64,000 bases of DNA from NCBI GenBank assembly GCA_009859145.1, contig VRVR01000004.1:124001-188000 (forward strand). The letters are read 5' to 3'. The notes under the pieces are model-generated. The model saw only the letters and a list, made by a program, of their open reading frames with translations, was not told the DNA's origin and searched no databases. Positions 41,368 through 52,096 of this stretch are shown piece by piece; the first letter of the stretch is position 1; each line of letters begins with the position of its first letter. The stretch is from Andalucia godoyi (taxonomy: Eukaryota; Discoba; Jakobea; Jakobida; Andaluciidae). The position numbers were made by a program, and so were the translations under genes.

Positions 41368-41852
41368 GTAAGTAACTGGTCCCAATGGATAAATTGCTGC
41401 AGGAAGAAGGAAAAGGGAGGGGTTAAACAAAATAACACACTTTAAAAATGAATAATGAATAATGAATGATGAATAATATGATATTCGAGGAAACCGAGTC
41501 TCGTTTTAAATTGTTTGGAATGCTCAATGGAGGGAACAGATACTGCTGGGCGCCATAAAACTGTCAGGCATCACTTGAGTCCAGCTCGCTGTATGCGCAG
41601 TCCTTTGATTCTTTTGAATGCTTTTGAAACAGTTGAAGGCATTTTCTACGAATCGCACCAAAAGGACGTGTTTTTCTTCTTCTTTTCACTGACGTTTGTG
41701 TGTGCGACTGCGAACTGCGTTTCCTCCCCCCCGTTCTCCTTTTGTGCTCTTTGGTTGCAAATCCCCCCTTCTCCGTCTCCAAAAGGAAAAGAAAATAAGA
41801 AAGAAAGGGGAATAAAAAAAGTGGTAAACAGGCGTCGCTTCAACACAAGAAC

Positions 41853-43688
41853 ATGTCATCAGCATTAGCTACCGATACAGTTGTGGTTCCAAAGGTTTCT
41901 TTGGACGTCGTGTCGTTTGTGAGGTCTGCTCGTGAAGAACACGGACTTCGTCATGGAGACTTTTTGAACTATCGGCGATTTTGCGCTCGTCGGTTGCATC
42001 GGATCCGCCGTGCTACGAAGATGACGCTGGGCCGTGGCCGGTTCCAAAGCCGAGAAGTCAATGCCAATCACGGATCGTCTGATGTACGCACGCTTCACAT
42101 TGTTCTTGTTTCTGCAGAACGAGCGTGGGCAATGGCTATGCAGAAAAAGTCCGATAACGAGGAGAACGATAATTACAACACGATGAAAAAGCTCCATATG
42201 AAGCGCAGACTGGCAAAGGCTATCAAGTACGCACACAAACTGGAGAGCCTGTGCGTGGAGGTCGCAGATGAGGTTACGATCATGCATGCCCAAGCATATG
42301 CAACTCACTTGGAGGCGCAGCTGCGTTTCGAGAATGAGTTGTTTGTGGAAGCTCGATCGCTGTTTGTTGCTGCTAGGGCTCTGTATCTTTCGCTGGCGCA
42401 GGACGCGAAACATGTGTCGGAAGGCACGAGAAAGATGTGCAGATCCCTTGCGGAAGAGGTGGAGCCAAACATTCGCTATTGCCATTTGCGGGCAGGCGGG
42501 TCAGATGGTGCCGAACTGCAGAAGCTCTTAGCCACGCCAGCCAGCGCACTTCCGAATTTGCTTGCTGCTTCTTCTTCTTCTTCCGCGTCGCAGAGGCTCC
42601 ATGTAAGTTCGATGGAGGACAATAATCCTGCCGCAAAGAAGGAGGAGGAATCTGCGAACGATTCCCAAGACAATATTGTTTTTCGAGGAACTGTTGTTCC
42701 TCTTGGAAAAGTTGTCAAGCTCCGAGAAGCCGTTTTTGGGATTCGCGCGTCGTGGTCGGGACTTGCCAAGGAGGGCTCTTCTGTTCTGTCCGCCCTCGAA
42801 GACTTTGTATCCTCTGTATCGTCTGCATTGGGCATCCTGAAGACTTCGAGTCAGCATATTACGGGCCAGCAACACCAAGCCTGCGAAGCGCTGCTGAAGT
42901 TGTTGTCTGTCGAGGGAACTGTTTTGCGAAACCAGGCAATTGCTAACGGTCTTGCTGGTTCGAAGTTTGATGAAGTCGTGGTTCGCGTGTTGTCGAGCTT
43001 TGGTGTATTGCCATCTGCATCGTCGCCAATCATGTTCAACACCGCACAGCGCGCTGCACAAGAAGCCAAACTTCTTGCAACATCATCATCTCTGGTAGAC
43101 GATGTTCTTCGTTCCGTGGAATTTGTCTCCAAGGACAGCGAACTGGTTCGTATTCTGACGTGCCAGGCACAGCTGTGCGATGCAGAGCGCCTTGTGTCTG
43201 TTTCAGAGCGATGTGCGTGCATGCTGAACCAGTGGAGCGAGGCTGCTTCGTATCTTGAGGCCGCCAGGCAAATACTCGCTCGAGAGGTGGTCTCGGATCT
43301 TTCGACTTCGGACGCGGATCTTCAGCCGATCCTGACATTGGTTCAGGCGCAGTACGCGAAAGTGGCGACTTTAGTGGACAAGCGAAGTGTTCAACTGCAT
43401 GCACTGTTCAAATTGTCCACCGTGGTTTCCGGGGAACAGCAAGCCGCTTCCCAAGCAAGAGTCGTTGTCGCAGAAGATGCTTCCAAGTTCCCGGAAGATC
43501 TGTCCCTGTTGGTCGCTGCCGGCATCCCTCCTCGTGCACGGCCGGTTCCTGCTCGACCCGTCTTCTTTGACCTTGCTGGCGAGAGCGTCCAGTATCCTGA
43601 TCTCAGCGAACGCGTCGAGAAACTGCAAAAGCCTCAACAAAAGCCTGCTGCAGGCGGCGGACTGTTTGGATTCTGGAGAAGAGGATAG
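41853..43688 (+). CDS. SRP68: Signal recognition particle subunit SRP68
   Basis: The 611-residue protein begins with the SRP68 RNA-binding domain. The segment HGLRHGDFLNYRRFCARRLH at about residues 30-50 is the family hallmark, followed by basic helices (KMTLGRGRFQSREV). The rest is helical and TPR-like. SRP68 binds the S domain of 7SL RNA as a heterodimer with SRP72, in the particle that delivers ribosomes to the ER. The C-terminus (GGGLFGFWRRG) contains the short region where SRP72 would bind, by analogy. Human SRP68 has 627 residues. It is a single exon starting at the first ATG. Confidence 0.9.
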   Translation: MSSALATDTVVVPKVSLDVVSFVRSAREEHGLRHGDFLNYRRFCARRLHRIRRATKMTLGRGRFQSREVNANHGSSDVRTLHIVLVSAERAWAMAMQKKSDNEENDNYNTMKKLHMKRRLAKAIKYAHKLESLCVEVADEVTIMHAQAYATHLEAQLRFENELFVEARSLFVAARALYLSLAQDAKHVSEGTRKMCRSLAEEVEPNIRYCHLRAGGSDGAELQKLLATPASALPNLLAASSSSSASQRLHVSSMEDNNPAAKKEEESANDSQDNIVFRGTVVPLGKVVKLREAVFGIRASWSGLAKEGSSVLSALEDFVSSVSSALGILKTSSQHITGQQHQACEALLKLLSVEGTVLRNQAIANGLAGSKFDEVVVRVLSSFGVLPSASSPIMFNTAQRAAQEAKLLATSSSLVDDVLRSVEFVSKDSELVRILTCQAQLCDAERLVSVSERCACMLNQWSEAASYLEAARQILAREVVSDLSTSDADLQPILTLVQAQYAKVATLVDKRSVQLHALFKLSTVVSGEQQAASQARVVVAEDASKFPEDLSLLVAAGIPPRARPVPARPVFFDLAGESVQYPDLSERVEKLQKPQQKPAAGGGLFGFWRRG

Positions 43689-44312
43689 AGAAATCGTCTG
43701 TTTTCGGTTTCGTTTCTTGCACGACACGTCCGTTCTTCCTTCTATGTCTCTTTTTGTCTAAAAAGCCAAAAGGACTTTATAATAAATTTTACGCAGAGAT
43801 GAAACATGTTGAATAGTGTGGTGACTTTGGCTGAGGTGACTTTGACTGTGTTGGGACATTCTTTATTGCATCAAAACGTTCAGACTGGTCTTGTCAGCGT
43901 ATGAGCAGACGCCCCGACAGCACAAAGCAAGCCCCGGCCCCAGAGGATCCTGCCTTTTTGCTGGCCAAAGGCAAAAAGGACTTTTCCCCAGGTTCCTAAA
44001 AGATTCGTTCCTGTCGGACTCAATTTGCATCCTCCATTCATGACTCACGAAAATCGTTCGACCGCACAAAGACAGCCACACTGCAGAAAACCGCAATCGT
44101 CGTCTTCGACAGCAAACGCTCATTCTCTTCTTCTTCTTCTTCATCATCATCATCTTCTTCTTCTTCACCATTTTGTTTTTCTTCTTCTTTGTACCACTGT
44201 GGTTGCTGTTGGCTTGTTTTGATTTATTTTTTTATTTAATCGTGTAGGGATTTTCGGCAGCTCAGGTTGGAGAAGGGAAAGAGAAAAAAAAAAAAGAAGA
44301 AAGAAGAAGAAA
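43689..44312. other. Intergenic region with a 33-codon open frame and TTC/ATC microsatellites
   Basis: The SRP68 transcript probably ends after AATAAA at 43781. Further on, ATG at 43901 opens 33 codons (MSRRPDSTKQAPAPEDPAFL and on to TAA at 43999); it is protein-like in composition but may be chance. TTC and ATC tracts fill about 44125-44190. The leader of the AAA ATPase gene is A/G-rich. Confidence 0.35.
43781..43786 (+). terminator. Polyadenylation signal of SRP68
   Basis: AATAAA lies about 95 bp after the SRP68 stop and is followed by T/G-rich sequence with ttgaatagtgtggtgac. Confidence 0.5.
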
Positions 44313-47300
44313 ATGACTGTTCTCTCGGATGTTCTTGCAAACCCTGCGAACCCTCCTCATGCAGACCTGATGTTTTCCGATTTGCAAAAGTTTGTTCTGC
44401 AATTGGATCCGGCGACTCCGTTTGCAAATGACTATGAGTTTGTGCAAAGCGAAGCTACCCGTCTTTCCTTCCTGGCGCACATCATGAGGACCTCGGAAGC
44501 TGGTCGTATGCAGCTCTCAAATCCCACCGAATTTACTTCGGAGGTGAAGCCTGAGGCGGTTATCTATTGGCAGCAGGTTCTTCAGTTCATGTCGAGAGCC
44601 AAGGATGCGGTAATTCAGCTGCAGAAGCAGAAGCTGGAAGCACAGGCCGCTGCTGGTCTGCGCATGCCGCGAGTGCTGAGAGCTTGCGAACTGCTCAAGC
44701 TCGAAGGTGTCGAAGCCGAGCTGCTTCGGGCGTTTGTCATCACTGCTGTCGCCCAGTTCCAGCAGGAACTGGGAAATGGATATGATGCAGTATCCGTGTG
44801 CATGATGATCAATGTCAGTTCCACGGTTCTCATTGAGTTTGCCCAGGAGTCGCGGTCCTACATGAAGGCTGGGTTGTTCCCGGAAGTCATGTACACGAAC
44901 ATCTCTCGATCGTCGTTCAACATTGAAGAGCGAATGCTCAAGGTGCTGATTGGCTCGAAACTGGAGGCAGACGATGTGATCCGACTTGGAAACACCTTCA
45001 TTGCGACTCTGCTTGAGGAAGAAGGAGTTGATACCAACGCGGTCGCTGCAGAGACTGATGAGGACTATGACATGTTGGAGGAAGAGGATCCAGCAAAATC
45101 TCAATCCGTCGAGGAGGGCGAATCGGCAGAGGCGTCACAGGAGCCGGTTGATCTTTACGAGATGCTTCGTCGAGAACGGGAGAAGGAAGCTGCAATGATA
45201 CTTGAACTGAAGGAACAGGAGAGCGTCTCCGGCGAGAGTCCGTCATCGGACGCAGCTGCAGGAGGTGTCTCTTCTGCGGACGAGTCTCAGCCATACAAGA
45301 CCGATCTTGAGTACATGGACGACTACTTTGAGTGGACTCGTCAGACTATCCGTTTGTTGGAAATGGCACGTCGGCTGGCACAGTGCACGACGTATCGTGA
45401 CATGGAGGCCGAGTCCCTGAAGCGCGAAGCAGAAGGTAAGACCAAGGTCATCAAGACGAAGATTGAAAATCGTCTCAAGCTTACCAAGGAGCGTGGTCGA
45501 TGGATGCCGCGTCTTGAGCGACTTGCAACGAGCAAGAAGTTGTCCGACTTTGAAAAGAACGTGCTGGTTGTGTTGATCTATGCAGTCATGAATCCCTCGT
45601 ACAATTCGTATTTCAACTCGTACTCGGTGAGAGAGCTGCTCGCAATGTTTGCAGGAGAGTCGTTGCAGGAACAGGTTCGTCTGTCTTCTTGTTTCCTGAA
45701 GAGCGCCCCACTGGTTGCCGATGGCATCATCCGTGTGGATTCAAACAACAACTACATTTTGCATTCGCAAGTCAATATTGATCGACGCATGCTTGATTTT
45801 CTCGCCGGCCTTGACACGGATTTTTCCGAAGTCGTCGAGGGGTCGCGTCTGTTCATCCCCACCACAGACCTTGCCCAGGTTGTTCTTCCGATTTCTCAGA
45901 AGGACCTTATTATCAAGACCATCCGCAATTTCAACACGTTCCAACGTTTCAAGAAAACCAAGGTTCGCGTGGGATCGTCTACCCCGGGATCGACAGTTTC
46001 CGCGAATGGCATGAATGCCGGTCTCGTTCTGTTGTTCCATGGCCCGCCCGGAACTGGAAAGACCATGTGCTGTCATGCTTTGGCGAAGAACTTTGAAAAA
46101 TCCGTGCTGCTGATCGATTATCCTTCTTTGGAGTCCATGTCGTCGTCGTATGAGAACAAGTTTCGGTCCATCTTTCGTGAGGCCCAGTTGAACGATGCAA
46201 TTGTCTTTTTTGATGAATGTGAGAACATTTTTGAGTCGCGTGATCATGGCAACACGACTGTGAACCAGCTCTTGATTGAAATCGAAAAGCATCCAGGTAT
46301 CGTCATTCTTGCGACAAATCGCAGATTCGAACTTGACGAGGCCATGCATCGTCGAATTACACTTGCGGTCGAGTTTTTGCCGCCCGATCGTATTCTTCGT
46401 GAGGCCATTTGGCGCACCCACATTCCTGCCGAAGTGTCTCTGGACCCGGCAGTGAACTTGGAAGAGCTTGCAGCAAAGTACGAGCTCACTGGAGGATTCA
46501 TCCGAAACGCGGTGCTGATCGCCGTGACGGAAGCGGTCGCCCGCAATTCGGATGCTCCTGTTCTCACAGCCAAGGATTTGGAAGAGGGTGCTTCGTTCCA
46601 GCTTCGCGGCGCCATCAATATGAAGCTGAATGGTGCCGTGGATTCCTTGGTGCCTTCGAATGGTCTCGATCGCGTGTTTGTGGAGGATGGTACTGCGCGC
46701 GTACTCCGTGAAATCGTGGACTTCCACAAGGCACAGTCGGTCTTGTACTCTCAGTGGGGCTTCGATGCGCGATCCGAAGTGGCATCGGGGGGCGGCGCGC
46801 ATGCGATTCGTGCGCTGTTTGCCGGTCCCTCTGGCACTGGAAAGTCTGTCTCGGCCGAAGGAATTGCATTTGAGTTGGGAATTCCTATGAAGCTGATCCA
46901 TGCTCGTGAGATCATGCATCATGACGTATCGTCATCAACCATTTCGCAGATCTTTGCTAGCGCCCAAGCTTGCGACGCGCTCGTCCTTATAGAGTCTCTT
47001 GAAGAAACGATTGCGAACCCCGCTGCCTTTGGACTGATGATGCACCACATCCGTTCGTATCGTGGCATTGTGGTTGTCTGCGTCGAGAGCGCCAAGGCGC
47101 TCGAGGACCGCATTGTCCGGGAATTCCAGTTCATTGTCAAGTTTACGATTCCTGATGCCCGTACTCGTGCGTTGCTGTTCCGGAGCTTTGTTCCCTCCAA
47201 GCTGCCTCTCGATGCGGACATGGATTTCGCGCAAGCTGCGAATCTGTTTGCACTGACAGGACTGCAGATCAAGCGCGCTATTATGCGTGCCTCGGCTCGT

Positions 47301-47399
47301 GCTGCGCTGCGCAAGGCGATTCCGGATCGCGTTGTGCGCATGTCGGATCTTATTCGCGCTTGCCAAGAAGAAATGGAAAACTCCAACATGGGTCGGTGA
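44313..47399 (+). CDS. Tandem AAA ATPase with degenerate second ring
   Basis: The 1028-residue protein has a helical N-terminal half (about residues 1-550) of unknown fold and two AAA domains. D1 is complete: Walker A GPPGTGKT near 575, Walker B IVFFDECENIF, sensor-1 ILATNR and the arginine-finger region HRRIT. D2 keeps Walker A GPSGTGKS near 840, but its Walker B reads ALVLIESLEE, without the Asp-Glu pair. ATP binding without hydrolysis is therefore likely in D2. The arrangement resembles NSF/p97-class machines, but the N-terminal half does not match NSF, so no orthologue is claimed. A poly-A-rich leader precedes the ATG. Confidence 0.7.
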   Translation: MTVLSDVLANPANPPHADLMFSDLQKFVLQLDPATPFANDYEFVQSEATRLSFLAHIMRTSEAGRMQLSNPTEFTSEVKPEAVIYWQQVLQFMSRAKDAVIQLQKQKLEAQAAAGLRMPRVLRACELLKLEGVEAELLRAFVITAVAQFQQELGNGYDAVSVCMMINVSSTVLIEFAQESRSYMKAGLFPEVMYTNISRSSFNIEERMLKVLIGSKLEADDVIRLGNTFIATLLEEEGVDTNAVAAETDEDYDMLEEEDPAKSQSVEEGESAEASQEPVDLYEMLRREREKEAAMILELKEQESVSGESPSSDAAAGGVSSADESQPYKTDLEYMDDYFEWTRQTIRLLEMARRLAQCTTYRDMEAESLKREAEGKTKVIKTKIENRLKLTKERGRWMPRLERLATSKKLSDFEKNVLVVLIYAVMNPSYNSYFNSYSVRELLAMFAGESLQEQVRLSSCFLKSAPLVADGIIRVDSNNNYILHSQVNIDRRMLDFLAGLDTDFSEVVEGSRLFIPTTDLAQVVLPISQKDLIIKTIRNFNTFQRFKKTKVRVGSSTPGSTVSANGMNAGLVLLFHGPPGTGKTMCCHALAKNFEKSVLLIDYPSLESMSSSYENKFRSIFREAQLNDAIVFFDECENIFESRDHGNTTVNQLLIEIEKHPGIVILATNRRFELDEAMHRRITLAVEFLPPDRILREAIWRTHIPAEVSLDPAVNLEELAAKYELTGGFIRNAVLIAVTEAVARNSDAPVLTAKDLEEGASFQLRGAINMKLNGAVDSLVPSNGLDRVFVEDGTARVLREIVDFHKAQSVLYSQWGFDARSEVASGGGAHAIRALFAGPSGTGKSVSAEGIAFELGIPMKLIHAREIMHHDVSSSTISQIFASAQACDALVLIESLEETIANPAAFGLMMHHIRSYRGIVVVCVESAKALEDRIVREFQFIVKFTIPDARTRALLFRSFVPSKLPLDADMDFAQAANLFALTGLQIKRAIMRASARAALRKAIPDRVVRMSDLIRACQEEMENSNMGR

Positions 47400-47452
47400 A
47401 AAACATCCTTTTTTTGTTCTGGGAGGGTGGAGAGATGTTGTTTTTGCTGTTG

Positions 47453-47458
47453 AATAAA
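47453..47458 (+). terminator. Polyadenylation signal of the AAA ATPase gene
   Basis: AATAAA lies about 55 bp after the stop. It falls in the 137-bp gap before the convergent TBL1 gene, so the two 3' ends must lie close together. Confidence 0.5.
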
Positions 47459-47536
47459 AAGCTCACTGCATGTCTTGTTATATAGGCTCGTTTAATGGTC
47501 CACTACTTTCTTCTTTGCATCTTCATGCGAATGGCT

Positions 47537-48920
47537 TCAACTTCTCCATTCAAAAATGACGACTCGGCTGTCTCCGAAACTTGCTGCCAGGCGTTCGCCA
47601 CTTGGACTGAAGCACACATCAAACGCCGGAGAATCGCTGGAAAATGACTTGACAATCTTCTGGTCTCTAACGGACCACACGAAAATGCGGCCATCTGCAG
47701 AAGCACTCGCAAAGTACGTGCCATCCGGACTAAAAGCAGCAGCAGAAATCCCCTCCTTGTGTTCCCTAAGTTGCCCGACGCAGAGTCCCGACGTGATGTC
47801 CCATAGCCTGAGTTGGCCATCACTGGAACCACTGAGAAGGAGGTTTGGTTGCCTTGGAGACCATCGGATGACAAACACAGCATCCGTGTGGCCAGTCAAA
47901 TTGTACACCGGCGACAAAGCCGATGGATTTGCAACATTCCAGATCTTGATTGTTCTGTCATCGGAACACGAAGCCAGCAGCTCTCCCGACGAGGAAAATC
48001 GCACCGAGTTCACATCGTGCTCATGTCCTTCAAATACACGGACTGGCAATCCTGGTGTGCCCATCTCCAGGTCAAACACACGCACGAGCCGATCCACACA
48101 GGATGTCGCAAACATGGTGTTGTCTCTCCAATCAATGTCTAGAACTGGCAAACCATGTGGATACTGTCGATACACGGAATTTGTGGCAGGGTTCCAAACC
48201 AACGCCGTCTTGTCTTTTGCAACGGAAGCGACATATACACCAGATCGATTCCATTTTGCATTGAAAACACAACCTCTATGACCATTGAACTGCTGCACAA
48301 GTTGTCCGTCAGCAGATCTCCAAATTCGCAACACACCATCCATGGAGCCCGTCAGCAACAGCTGTCCATCCGGAGAAAATTCGAGCGCTGTGACGTCCTT
48401 GGTGTCGTGAGGAAGGACGATTGATCGATCCGGGTTGAAGGACCAAAGACGTGCTGTGCAGTCCCCCGAGCCCGACGCAAGCATATTCGCGACAGGGTTC
48501 CATCGAACAATAGGTACTTCTCCTTGGTGTCCTCTAAGAGTCGTAACCTCGGAATCCGCAAACAGGGTAGATGGGATGCCATTTTGCTGTGATTGAAATG
48601 CCGAAGCCAAAGATGCGACAGCAGGAGTACCTGGAGCCGAGGCAGTCACATGACCACTTAGATCTCCATTCAAGTGCAATTGCGAAGCGAGTGCGTTGTT
48701 CCCCGAAAAAGAAGACGACGGAAAAACAGGACCAGATGTTCTGGATGATGAAACTGCCGACGAAGAAGAAACTGGCTGATTAAATGATTGCTGCGACTGC
48801 GTCTCCGTGGTTGGAGATTCGTCAAGATCCATGCTCATTGCAGTCGGCTTTCGATCCGACCTCGATGGAAGTGGACCGTTTCCAATGCCTGATTGAGCAG
48901 AACTGCTTACTATTTGCAGG

Positions 48921-48961
<41 letters not shown>

Positions 48962-49231
48962 TAATTGCTGCTGTTGCTGTTGCTGTTGCTGTTGTAATTG
49001 TTGTTGTTGCTGCTGCTGAAGCTGCGCAAGATGTTCCTTCTTGTTTCTTTGAAGAATTGCGGGAGCCAGTAGCTCGTAAGGCCTCTTATACAAAACTTCT
49101 CCACCATCCTAGTGAATACAAATTTAAATTTAAAAATTAACAGTAAAAACAATTAGATAAAAAACCATCGACAAACAAAAACAGCACACTAGAAGCAAGA
49201 CCGGAAGAAAGAGAGAGAGAGAGAGAGATGG

Positions 49232-49272
<41 letters not shown>

Positions 49273-49673
49273 GAGAGAGAGAGAAGAAAAAAGCATACTT
49301 CATCCGCCAGAGAAGCTTCGATTTCCAAGTATTGAATGCCTTTTTGGATAAAAGATATCAGTGCACCTGGAGGAACATCCTGTGTGTTGATGCTCGATCT
49401 GTAAATGAGAGATTCCGACCCAAACGTGAATGCCGAGTGTGAAAATCCTAAAAGAGGAGAACGCAAATGAACAAATAAACGAATGAAAGAAGGAAAGAAC
49501 AAAGAAGAACGTCAGTCAATGCGCGGAATGGAAGCCAGGATAAGAAAAAGAATGATGGGAAAACAACGATGATGACGATGGTGATGATGAGAATGGAGTG
49601 TGGTGAATGACATACCTGATTCTTGGAGGTATCTGTATACGAGGTAGTTAACCTCTTCTGATGTGAGCGACAT
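47537..49673 (-). CDS. TBL1: TBL1/TBLR1-type LisH-WD40 protein, three exons
   Basis: Exons 49673-49616, 49447-49299 and 49108-47537 give 592 residues. Donors are GTATGT and GTATGC; introns are 168 and 190 nt, the second with a long GA microsatellite. The N-terminus is a LisH domain nearly as in animals ([20 protein letters not shown]), followed by the family's F-box-like region ([20 protein letters not shown]). A poly-Gln run of about 40 residues separates it from eight WD40 blades ([19 protein letters not shown] onward). TBL1 proteins are exchange factors of the NCoR/SMRT-HDAC3 corepressor complex. The corepressor role is known in animals; here it is inferred. Confidence 0.9.
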
Positions 49674-50065
49674 AGTCCGAACACGGAAATACGCCGTGAG
49701 TCAATAAAAGATAGTAAGGAAAACTTCCAAATACTTTTAAAAAAATAACAAATAAACTATAAACAATACGAAAAAAACCAAAAACAAAACAGCAGTGAAG
49801 AATAGACCTTATGGGAGAGAAAGGCGCCAATGACCCTTAGTAGGTCATGCACCGTCGAGTTAGTCCTTACCCAAGGAGTCTGTATGGAGATTTACAGTCG
49901 TTTTTGCTGTCTTCACTTTTTCAATTTTTTTTTTCCCGAAATCTCTTTTATGGTACAAAGTTCCCAAGCAATGCTCACACACTCACACACTCACACACTC
50001 ACACATATCAACACCTGCAATAGTCACAAAATAATAAATAAGAAAGGGGAGAAACTGCACACAGT

Positions 50066-51019
50066 TTAGCACATGTGAATGAGATCGCAACCATGTTCGG
50101 CGCAATCAAAATGATCGCAGACACCTTTGACCGCTTCTTCTGCAATGAATCCACAGGCCTCTGCAAATGCTCCAAGTTCCGAGCAAGCTGCATCTGACCC
50201 GTATCCGACAAGCTTGTCAATCGCCCAGTCGAGCGCCTTCTTGCACAGACCACACTTGATATCACCGAAAATACTCTGCATGTGTACTGCAGAATCGAAC
50301 GACGACGACGACGACGATGACGAGCCAGTGCACAGGAACTTCGTCTTGGAAGCATCCAGCGGCTGCAGAGGTCCCGCGAATCGGTAGATCTTGTTATCGA
50401 TTTCCACGGCACACAAGGCTCCGGTTTGGACATTGAACGCAAAGTAAAAGATGGACCCATCTGCACGAACAGCCTGGAATCTCAAGCACACGGCTCCGGA
50501 TGCATCAGTCTGTGTGCCTGCTTCCTGCTTTGAAGTGTACATAAAGCTGTGTTGGATGGTGGAAGTCAGTGGGAATCCCTGGCAAAACGCACTTCCCTCG
50601 TTAATTTCCATCATCAACGTGCTGTAGCTTCGAACAATGTCTGCAGTCTTGCTTGCGCCTGTGGCAGCATTTACGAATGACCAAGTCACGGTGTCCATCT
50701 GCTGCGCACCATCATGGTGCCAATCAACAGTGTCCACAGCACCGTTCAGCCGCGTCACCTGGACTCCGTACGCCGAAAACTGGTTCGGGAGAGCAGCGTT
50801 CTGATTCGTGTTCGAGTTCGATGAAGACGTAGACGAGCAGTTTTCATGGCAGTCCTTCTGTAGCTTCACATACGCAACAATAAATGCAATCGACAGAATT
50901 CCAAGAGCTGCGGAAAGCGCGGAAAGAGACAAGACCGTCGCGCGCTTGGCGGACTTGGGCTTCTGCGGAGCCACAGCAGACAGAAAGGGTTCGGCTATGG
51001 TGTCGGGAGTAGCCTGCAT
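50066..51019 (-). CDS. Type II membrane protein with Cys-rich, saposin-like C-terminus
   Basis: The 317-residue protein has a short cytosolic tail, a membrane span (LSLSALSAALGILSIAFIVA, about residues 27-48) and an ectodomain. A Ser/Asn linker and a beta-rich module (about 80-240) lead to a last 65-residue segment with eight cysteines, beginning DIKCGLCKKALDWAIDKLVG and ending DLIHMC. The CxxC plus spaced helical cysteines suggest a saposin-B-like fold, which often binds lipids, but the spacing is not exact. The ATG at 51019 is used, since the upstream 59-residue extension is an unlikely hydrophobic non-ATG frame. Confidence 0.55.
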   Translation of the reverse strand: MQATPDTIAEPFLSAVAPQKPKSAKRATVLSLSALSAALGILSIAFIVAYVKLQKDCHENCSSTSSSNSNTNQNAALPNQFSAYGVQVTRLNGAVDTVDWHHDGAQQMDTVTWSFVNAATGASKTADIVRSYSTLMMEINEGSAFCQGFPLTSTIQHSFMYTSKQEAGTQTDASGAVCLRFQAVRADGSIFYFAFNVQTGALCAVEIDNKIYRFAGPLQPLDASKTKFLCTGSSSSSSSSFDSAVHMQSIFGDIKCGLCKKALDWAIDKLVGYGSDAACSELGAFAEACGFIAEEAVKGVCDHFDCAEHGCDLIHMC

Positions 51020-51357
51020 CGAACACCGGGGATTAGAAGGGAATAATAAACACGAGTGAACGATAAAATTAAAGTTATAAAAAACACAGTGTATATGACA
51101 AAACAAAATAAAAAATAGAATAGAATAGACCACACAACGGAAAACGAAGCGGGTCCAACACTGAAAGAGAGTGCGAAGCTTCGTTGTAAAAAACATTCAA
51201 GCATTTTCTTGATGGCGGAGCAGTGGGCCGCTGCCACTTTCTGCGATACCCGGATTCTTGGGAAGCGGACCAATTTTCCCAATCAGTGAAACCCTGTCCC
51301 TTTTCAACTGAAACTTTGGGCTACAGTCGCTTTTTCCCGCCAACCGAGGGTGCGGAA

Positions 51358-51587
51358 TGATAAAGCAATCTAAAAGCGCACGAAAACAAAAACACTGCTA
51401 CGCACCATGCGCATGCGTTGGTTATCTTGACAACTCCGTCACACGATGCCCGATTCGTTTCGCCCCGTTTTGATCATGAAATCCCTATAAACACGCCGCC
51501 GCGTTGCATTACGCATGTTGTTGGGTTGCAACAGCGATTATGGGTGATCAGCGATGAGTATCCGTGGATTAGTGTACAGTGTAGGCG
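51358..51587 (+). mobile_element. Family 2 MITE-like element, copy F
   Basis: This 230-bp element matches both ends of the 13.43-14.09 kb element: aaagcaatctaaaagcgcac, acacgatgcccgattcg and a TATA-like ctataaa at the 5' side, then gttgggttgcaaca, gattatgggtgatcagcg and tgtaggcg at the 3' side. It lacks all the coding middle. It looks like a complete internal-deletion derivative of that Fanzor element. The next 500 bp (51588-52096), up to the BCAT stop, hold no recognisable gene. Confidence 0.65.
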
Positions 51588-52096
51588 CCCTCCCCGGTCG
51601 CTCGCCTATTATTTTGTTGGCTTTCTCACTTTTTTTCTTACACACTGCCTTTGGAGGGATGCTGGACGGCCTGTGCTCATGCTTGCACAGCTCGCGTCAG
51701 GCGCTTCCTCGCACCAAATGCTGACTTGGACGTCCAAGTAACCTTTTTCTTTGTTGGTTCTTTTTACGTTTGCTGGGAAATTACACAAAGCGAATAATGA
51801 GATGACGGGGACGGGGGGGGTGAAACGAATGGATAACAGATAATGAGCTGGTAGAGGAGCTCAGGGAGGGGAGTTTCGAACGCGACACATATAAAAAAAA
51901 GAAACCATTGTTGCTCGGATTCTGCATGGCTTCTCTTGACTTTTCTTCTTTCTTTCAAATTCTTCTTCTTCGTCTTCTTGCTGCTCTTCTTCTTCAGGGA
52001 TTTGTTTGTTCTTTCTTCGTCTGTTGCTGCAAACAGATCTGGAATGAGCTGGACCTCGTGCAACTTCCAAGAGCGCATACAAAATCCCGCCGGGAA

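Noticed and set aside
44125-44190. Short ORFs through TTC/ATC tracts before the AAA ATPase
   Set aside because: They are translations of microsatellites and end at once outside them.
45741-46922. A 393-codon minus-strand ORF opposite the AAA ATPase
   Set aside because: The plus strand carries unmistakable Walker A/B and sensor motifs in the same interval; the antisense frame has none.
44313-47399. Assignment as NSF or p97
   Set aside because: The tandem AAA layout fits, but the N-terminal half lacks the NSF/p97 N domain and D2 lacks Walker B.
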